Under the pieces are notes generated by a model that worked only from the letters and a program-made list of their open reading frames with translations, had not been told where the DNA came from and made no database searches. From assembly GCF_020382885.2 (NCBI RefSeq), contig NC_058511.1:21132504-21196503 (forward strand): 64,000 bases of DNA, read 5' to 3'. The DNA comes from Scatophagus argus. Taxonomy: Eukaryota > Chordata > Actinopteri > Scatophagidae. Every line of letters starts with the position of its first letter. Position 1 is the stretch's first letter. This document shows, one piece after another, positions 58,375 to 64,000 of this stretch. The translations under genes were made by a program, and so were the position numbers.

Positions 58375-59412
58375 TCATGAAAGGGACTGGGAAAGTCGCC
58401 TCCATACATCTTTTTGAACCTCCATGTGACGGGATGTCACAGGCTGAGGTGCTCGAATGATTTCAAGCACCTCATCGAAGAGGTACCAGAGGATGTCCTC
58501 TCTTGCAGGCCAGAAGAACCTGTTGACTCCAGCACGATGCATACATTTCACAAGGGCATGCGTCTCGTCTATATTCAGGATGATCCCTGGATAAAGATCA
58601 TTATCATATCTGAGAACACACCACTTCCCAAGGAGATCTCCAGACTCCCAAGCAATGGCTTCTGTCAGCCCCTTTTGGGCTGTCTGGTTAAAAGAGAAGT
58701 GCTTTGTTGTGAAGCACTGACATCTCAGCTGCTTGTGAGTGGAGCACATGCAGCTGACCTCTCTGTAAAAGATCTCCCCTGGAGTGAATGTTACCACCTG
58801 GTGGGTTCTCATTGTAGATGGCACTGGGGGGATCTGGCCTGGCATTCTTTCCACTGCCTGCTCCACTGCTTCATTCTCAATATAAAACAACTTGATAGTT
58901 GAAGTGTTTTCTTTGAGGACCTTATAAAGCTCACGGGCATCAGGTATGTCCCGGCCGTTGGTCACCAGCTTGTCTGCTGTTCTTTTCAGGGTCCCCCCAA
59001 CACCATCAGGGGCCCCCTTGCCATGGCTTGCCTCAAAAAAGTTCCATGTGCCGCCTTTCAGACTACGTCTTGCAAGCTCTGTACTGAAAAGGAAGAAGTT
59101 CCCTTTCTGTTTGTACTGAGTACATGGTCCATCACTCAGAAAGTGTAGAACTGATACCTGCGGATATGTGGCTTGCAGATAATCCAGCACCGGATTCATG
59201 TGGTCCCATATAGCTGGGGGGCTTTTGTGTTTGGAGGATGACACAGTGCAAAAGCAAATGGGCTCTTTTTCACCACCAATGTACAAAACACCAGTGTGCA
59301 GATTAGCTTGTTGGTGTGAGGAGCCAAAGTGGACAGCTTGTATCTCTGAACTGTATTTGCATGTGTAGTTTTCAGAGAAGTCAATGTGAATCACTGCCTC
59401 CTCTTTAGACAT
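58375..59412 (-). CDS. Transposase-like protein with DDE-type motifs (uncharacterised family)
   Basis: 345 residues, uninterrupted. Blocks: HIDFSENYTCKYSSEIQAVH (D11, E14); VSVLHFLSDGPCTQYKQKGN (D94); WNFFEASHGKGAPDGVGG followed by TLKR (E127, HGK 130-132, D136). D11, D94 and E127 have the order and spacing (83 and 33) of a DDE/RNase-H-fold transposase. A C-x-C...C-x-C pair lies at 221-233 (CMCSTHKQLRCQC). The C-terminal part (about 262-318) looks like a small SH3/Tudor-like fold: GKWCVLRYDNDLYPGIIL, FFWPAREDILWY. I recall a family of uncharacterised fish and invertebrate proteins with these blocks that has a longer N-terminus; here the first ATG is just before the D11 block, so upstream exons or a 5' truncation are likely. 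AATAAA on the minus strand lies at 58058-58063. Function is inferred, not recognised by name. Confidence 0.7.
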   Translation of the reverse strand: MSKEEAVIHIDFSENYTCKYSSEIQAVHFGSSHQQANLHTGVLYIGGEKEPICFCTVSSSKHKSPPAIWDHMNPVLDYLQATYPQVSVLHFLSDGPCTQYKQKGNFFLFSTELARRSLKGGTWNFFEASHGKGAPDGVGGTLKRTADKLVTNGRDIPDARELYKVLKENTSTIKLFYIENEAVEQAVERMPGQIPPVPSTMRTHQVVTFTPGEIFYREVSCMCSTHKQLRCQCFTTKHFSFNQTAQKGLTEAIAWESGDLLGKWCVLRYDNDLYPGIILNIDETHALVKCMHRAGVNRFFWPAREDILWYLFDEVLEIIRAPQPVTSRHMEVQKDVWRRLSQSLS

Positions 59413-59527
59413 GTTTTGTTTTAACTCTCTGCAGTAGGAGTACTGTTGTTTTATGTTGAATGTGTGCCATAATAATTAAATTAAATAACATAATTTGGAC
59501 ATAATTTTGTGAGTGAGTTGAAGAAGA

Positions 59528-59598
59528 ACCACCCTGTCACATCCCTTACCACCCCGTCACAATAAAACATGTGACGGGGTGGTATGTGACGGGGTGGT
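59528..59598. repeat. Motif cluster B (4 copies, inverted)
   Basis: Two minus-oriented and two plus-oriented copies. TACCACCCCGTCACA (59547-59561) and its exact reverse complement (59570-59584) form a 15-bp hairpin with an 8-nt loop. It is 116-186 bp upstream of the ORF start, where a promoter or transposase-binding region would lie. Confidence 0.97.
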
Positions 59599-59959
59599 AA
59601 ATTTCATCCTAAAATGGCCGCTGTTCTCCAAGTGGTCAAGTTCCTGACCTAAGTGAGTATACTTTCAATTGAAAATATCATTTTCTTTACATTAATAATG
59701 TAAATTTTTTAATAAAAAACTGTTTTCCCTATCAATATTGCATGACGGGGTGGTTGGGTTGAGCTTGACGGACCTCATCTAAGATGAAAAAACAACAAAA
59801 AACCAATGAAAAAGAATGTCAGAACTTGCCTTCTTTGTTCCTGGCTGCTCCAGAGGTTCAAATTATGTCACTTCCTCTTTGTGATGTCACTTAAAGCAAC
59901 AGTCAGTTATTTATAGACAAAACTGGTGAGTGTGACGGGGTGGTAAGACAAACTGAGGG

Positions 59960-60520
59960 ACGCACACAAATAATACAATTTTTACCAAAAAGAATGTTTT
60001 TATCTTGAATAAATACATTTTAAGGAATCAGTGACACACTTATACTCGTGGAAATAATAAAGGTTTGATAAAAATCTGAATTGTATTTGGTGATATTTTG
60101 GATGCAAATGTTATGTTGGTCAATATGGACATGTGAAAATGGCCATGTACTCATGAAAATGATTAAAAATAGTATGTCACTTTCAAAAAATATAGTATTT
60201 ACTCATATATCATGTTAACAAGAACAATGGAATTAAAAGCTTTAAGCTTTAGAAACATACTTTGGCACATTTTTTGTGCCTTATACACTTCATCAAACGT
60301 TGTGGACCCAAATGGCACTGGTTTGGTAGAATGACTCGTTAATCTTTAATATATATATATATATAAACATATATAAATATAAATATATTTTCTTATGTGA
60401 TTTAATTAATTTAAGTAGACAGGGGACAGACAGTCTCTGCGGGATATTGGGTGGGTAACTGTTCCAATGGAAGCGCAGAGAGGCGTGTAGGACTGCAACT
60501 CTGCCTCCTGGTCTCAACTC
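59960..60520. other. AT-rich spacer
   Basis: No gene seen. A (TA)n-like run lies at 60345-60400. Confidence 0.5.
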
Positions 60521-60527
60521 TGGGTTG

Positions 60528-61178
60528 TCAGGGTTTTGGTTTAATAAGAAAGTCAGTCAGATTTCTAGATACGAGAGCTGCTCCATCCAAAGTGGGATGA
60601 ACGCTGTCTCTCCTAATGAGACCAGGTCTTCCCCAAAATGTCTGCCAGTTATAGGCCCACATTGTTTGCTGGACACCACCTCGACGGCCAAACATGTCAT
60701 CACTGGTCAGATTGGGTAGGGGTCCACAGAAAACTACGGAGTCCGACATAGTTTTTGCAAATGTACACGCCGATTCAACATTAATTTTTGTGACCTCCAA
60801 CTGGTGCAGTCGAGTGTCATTACCGCTGACACGTATTACTATTTTACTGTATTTACACTTATCCTTAGCCAGCAGTTTTAGATAAGATTCAACGTTGCCC
60901 GCTCTGGCCCCAGGAATACATTTCACTATGGTCGCTGGTGTCACTAACTTCACATTTCTGACTATAGAGCTGCCAATAGCCAGAGCTGGTTTCTCAGCAG
61001 GTGTGTCGCTGAGTGGGGAGAACTTGTTGGAAACGTGAACTGGTTGGGGGTGAACCGTGGGCTTTTGCTTCGGACTATGCTTCCTCCGTACAGTCATCCA
61101 GCTTCCCTGGTTTCCTGGGTGCTCGGGAGCTACTGGGGGCCGACTGGAAGGAGCTAGGTTAAAAATGGGAGCAACCAA
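60528..61178 (-). mobile_element. LINE ORF1 relic with SGNH/esterase-like domain
   Basis: The minus strand encodes WMTVRRKHSPKQKP, FSPLSDTPAEKPALAIGSS, IVRNVKLVTPATIVKCIPGA, YSKIVIRVSGNDTRLHQ, SDSVVFCGPLPNLTSDDMF and GLIRRDSVHPTLDGAALVS. GSS, GND and the D-x-x-H box (DSVHP) are the SGNH blocks found in ORF1 of CR1/L2/Rex-type fish LINEs. A short deletion after DDMFGRRGG removes about 20-30 residues. ORF2 is absent. 61200-62900 has no recognised feature. Confidence 0.8.
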
Positions 61179-62927
61179 ACTTTCCTGATTTTATGTAATG
61201 GAACTAAAACATTTGTAATCTCTGGAGCCATTACTGATCAGACTCTATGTGCAGTGTATACAGATTTTCTGTGCTGGGGTGTTATTTGACCAAACATTAA
61301 TTTAATTTTAGGATTATACCACATTCTTCCTTGAGACCCAGTAATATAACAGGCATGTGTAATTTCAGTTTAAATTGTGCTTTAGTGATATTGTACATAT
61401 GCCCAAACAAAATTTCAATGAAATGACAAGTTGAAGACCAGAAAGTATGTGAGTATTTTGTGAGTTTTTTTCTGATGACGAGTTCAGCCATGGCTACAGA
61501 CTGTGAAAGTTGCTTCAATCTCAGCACGTTGCTAATAGGCATCTGACCAAACATTTTTAATGGAATGAGGGTTAGTCATCCATATCAGAACAGTTAATCC
61601 GGTGTCAGTTACTGTTAGTAGAGGATCACTGAACTGTAATTTCTTACCATCAGTTAATTTCAACATTACTGCGTGACAGACAGTCATGCTGTTTTGGAGC
61701 ATGGGTGGGTCAGTCAGTCAGACCCGGGAGGAACCAGATGATTGTGCAATATCAGCCTGAATTATAAGAGGGAAGTAAAAGAATGACAGTGACAGTACAG
61801 AGACTGATTGAACAAGGCATTATTGAGGTAGGAACATTTGTCATTGTAATACGTTTTCATTTTCCACTAATAGCAATTATTAACCAGTTAAAATGTAAAA
61901 ACTATTCTATAGAATTTAATGAGCTGATATTTCATTTCACATTAATCAGCAGTCTGGATGGCAAAATGTATTGTTACTAAATGGTAATAACAAACCCGAG
62001 TCTCACATTTTTGACAAATGTGATTTCAGATACCCGATTGATCTGAAATTTATGTGGTGTAAAAATCTGGCAAGGACCATCCACAATTACTAGTGTCAGC
62101 ATTCAAAATTCAAAATCTAGCATAAAACAACACCATGGCAATATTCATGATGGAAAAATACATTTGTAAACAAACTGTGTTTGCTTAGAGTTTTATGAAG
62201 TGTTCCTGAGACCATTTAGTCATGTGTTTCACAATGTAGCAAACCCCGCCCACCCCATACACAAACATTGTCAATTAACCTCTTTAAATGTTATAAACAG
62301 TTATTTTTTTAACATTCCACACCTTTCAAAGACTTATGTTGCTCCTGTCCTAACTTGTTTCAAACATGTTACTGGCAACACATTCAGATTATATGGAGAA
62401 TAGCACACATACCAATGTCCAAAAGAGTGTAACAAAATAAGCAAAACTATAGCTCTCTTGTGTTTTCAAGCAAGTGTTTTTTGAGCATTTCACAACTTTC
62501 CAAGGCTTTTGTTGTCCGAACTTGTTTGAAGTGTGTTGTTGGGACAAAATTCAGAATAACAAAGAAATCAGTAAAGCTTCTTCATTAATCGTCTTTGTAG
62601 CATCTTCAATTGAGTATATTCATGTTGTACACAGCTTTCCAGCCAGCAGGTTACTTATGTTGTATATGTTTTATTTTTCAATTTCGATTGTGTAGAATGT
62701 AGGTTACATATATGTATATGTAATACATAAGAGAGGAATGTAAGTGTGCACTGCTCATTGGATTGCTGCTGTAAATCACTTTCTTTAATTCTCTCATGTC
62801 TTATTTCAGTGTCCACTTTGATTGTGTGAAATGTGGTCACCTCATGCTGACTTGACCGGACATAAAATGTTATATCCCTGGTCTTCATTGCTTTCTTTGT
62901 CTTCTCCCTTGTAGATTGTCATTCATC

Positions 62928-63686
62928 ATGGCGGAGTGGTCCTTCCTGTCTGCTTTGTTGGACAAGGTTCAGTCACATTCCACTGTAGTGGGGAAAGTCT
63001 GGATGAGTGTTCTTTTCCTCTTCAGGATCTTCATCCTGGCTGCTGGCGTAGATAAAATATGGGGAGACGAACAAGCAAACATGAAGTGTAACACCGAAAG
63101 TCCTGGTTGCAAAAACGCCTGCTATGATCAGTCCTTCCCCATATCTCATGCACGCTTCTGGGTCCTCCAGATCCTCTTTGTCTCCACACCAACACTTATC
63201 TATCTGGGCCACGTTCTGCTCGTGATTCGCAGAGAAAACAAGCTGAGGAGATGCATGGAGAAGAAAACTGCTAAGAATGGAATGATGAAAGCCCCAAAAT
63301 ATTCAAATGAACATGGAAAAGTGCAGCTCAAGGGAGTCCTGCTAGTCAGCTACATGATGCAGCTGCTGTTCAAGATCCTGCTTGAAGTGGCATTCATTGT
63401 AGGCCAGTACTACCTCTATGGCTTCATACTTATGCCTAGTAAGATTTCATTTCCAAACTATCCCTGTCCAGCACCAGTAGACTGCTTCATAAGTCGCCCC
63501 ACAGAGAAGAGCATCTTTATCATGTTTATGTTGGCTATGGCCGTTCTCTCTGTGATCCTCAACATTTTGGAGATTTTCCACCTGATGATCTCAAAGATGA
63601 AGGTGAAGAAAAAGAGGACCAGTGACTTCACTACTGCAGAGAACAAACCAAACAGCAGTTCAACTGAAAGAGTTACACTTTGTTGA
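62928..63686 (+). CDS. Cx32.2-like connexin, second copy
   Basis: 252 residues from ATG 62928 ([19 protein letters not shown]). The coding exon begins at about 62914 after the acceptor TTCTCCCTTGTAG, so a TTG at 62916 is not the start. Membrane segments lie at about 22-41, 75-97, 135-160 and 195-220. Loop E1 has C54, C61 and C65. The cytoplasmic loop keeps EHGKVQLKG. Loop E2 has only C180 and C186 ([19 protein letters not shown]): the first of the three expected cysteines is F175, encoded TTT, one base from TGT. The tail is short and ends ERVTLC. It is about 11 kb from, and divergently oriented to, the connexin at 50837; N-termini are highly similar ([12 protein letters not shown] in both), pointing to local duplication. 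Its first exon was not found. Confidence 0.92.
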   Translation: MAEWSFLSALLDKVQSHSTVVGKVWMSVLFLFRIFILAAGVDKIWGDEQANMKCNTESPGCKNACYDQSFPISHARFWVLQILFVSTPTLIYLGHVLLVIRRENKLRRCMEKKTAKNGMMKAPKYSNEHGKVQLKGVLLVSYMMQLLFKILLEVAFIVGQYYLYGFILMPSKISFPNYPCPAPVDCFISRPTEKSIFIMFMLAMAVLSVILNILEIFHLMISKMKVKKKRTSDFTTAENKPNSSSTERVTLC

Positions 63687-63832
63687 ATGATTGTGAAAGG
63701 ACGCTCAGCATCGATTCTATTCTTCTTGTTTCAGTGAATATTGTTAGACACAGAAATTGAGATAAGTTGCATAAATTGTGCTGCCAAGTGCATCTTGTGT
63801 GCCTACACTAATACCTTATAAACCTTCTTGAA

Positions 63833-64000
63833 AAAAATATTGGGACACCTGACCACAGGATTTTGGAGTGTTTCTGTGAGTATATTTGCAGCAGAGCATT
63901 TGTGAGGTTGGGCACTGATGTTGGAAGGCCTGGTTCCAATCTCCATTCCAGTTCATCCCAAAGGAGTCTGATGGAGTTGAAGTCAGGGTTCTGTGCGGGC
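63833..64000 (-). mobile_element. Tc1-like transposon fragment at window edge
   Basis: TTGGGACACCTGACCACAGG, then GAGCATTTGTGAGGTTGGGC and CCATTCCAGTTCATCCCAAA match the common fish Tc1-like element, transposase on the minus strand. It continues past the window end. It begins about 145 bp after the connexin stop. Confidence 0.7.

Larger units (their letters stand above)
57461..59944 (-). mobile_element. Candidate DNA transposon with subterminal TGTGACGGGGTGGT repeats
   Basis: Exact TGTGACGGGGTGGT occurs at 57799, 57819, 57837, 59570, 59585 and 59931 on the plus strand and at 59548-59561 on the minus strand. Near-matches occur at 57461-57472 (minus), 59528-59540 (minus, one change) and 59743-59754 (plus). 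No copy was found elsewhere in the window. The outermost copies face each other: ACCACCCCGTCAC at 57461 and GTGACGGGGTGGT ending at 59944, with TTTGT outside the left one and ACAAA outside the right one. They bracket a DDE-like ORF. Precise ends and target duplication could not be fixed. Confidence 0.6.

Noticed and set aside
58425-58434. Additional TGTGACGGG motif copy
   Set aside because: Only ten bases fit (TGTGACGGGA) and it lies inside the coding sequence, so it was not counted.
62916-62927. Four-residue N-terminal extension of the last connexin
   Set aside because: It would need a TTG start, and a splice acceptor ends at 62913. ATG 62928 gives the conserved connexin N-terminus.

Overview
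This is vertebrate nuclear DNA, almost certainly from a teleost fish. The evidence is three single-coding-exon connexin genes, including an unmistakable gja1 (connexin 43), set in a dense mosaic of repeats typical of ray-finned fish: L2-like and Rex1/CR1-like LINEs, Penelope-like elements, Tc1-like and hAT DNA transposons, tRNA-derived SINEs, a BEL/Pao gag relic and a long-LTR retrotransposon. There are no bacterial genes, operons or CRISPR arrays. The species cannot be named from what is visible.

Layout. 0-25.7 kb is a repeat graveyard: broken LINE copies in both orientations, microsatellites, a BED-finger hAT scrap, Tc1 scraps, SINEs and a solo LTR with a perfect 5-bp target duplication. 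One possible host exon lies on the minus strand near 10.5-10.75 kb. 25.7-33.5 kb is a young, structurally complete LTR retrotransposon with two almost identical LTRs of about 1.96 kb, a primer-site candidate, a polypurine tract and a gag ORF, but no pol. A third, older LTR of the same family (33.7-35.05 kb) carries a nested SINE. 35.3-35.75 kb is an 84-bp minisatellite. 37.2-40 kb is a Penelope-like element broken by a later insertion.

42.4-63.7 kb is the host-gene part. gja1 is on the minus strand (CDS 44496-45662), with a long 3' UTR and a predicted non-coding first exon and promoter near 48.3-48.45 kb. A Cx32.2-like connexin follows on the minus strand (50837-51664), also with a predicted upstream exon. 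A second Cx32.2-like connexin is on the plus strand (62928-63686). All three encode four-pass gap-junction channel subunits and look like a local tandem family. Both Cx32.2-like proteins have a non-canonical cysteine pattern in the second extracellular loop.

Between the last two connexins lie a LINE tail, an internally deleted hAT transposon (54993-57083), and the most unusual object of the window. This is a 345-residue minus-strand ORF (58375-59412) with DDE-transposase-like motifs. About ten copies of the 14-bp motif TGTGACGGGGTGGT, in both orientations, bracket it between 57461 and 59944. I read this as a DNA transposon with subterminal repeats, possibly of an undescribed family. The window ends with a LINE ORF1 (SGNH-type) relic, the third connexin and a Tc1 scrap.
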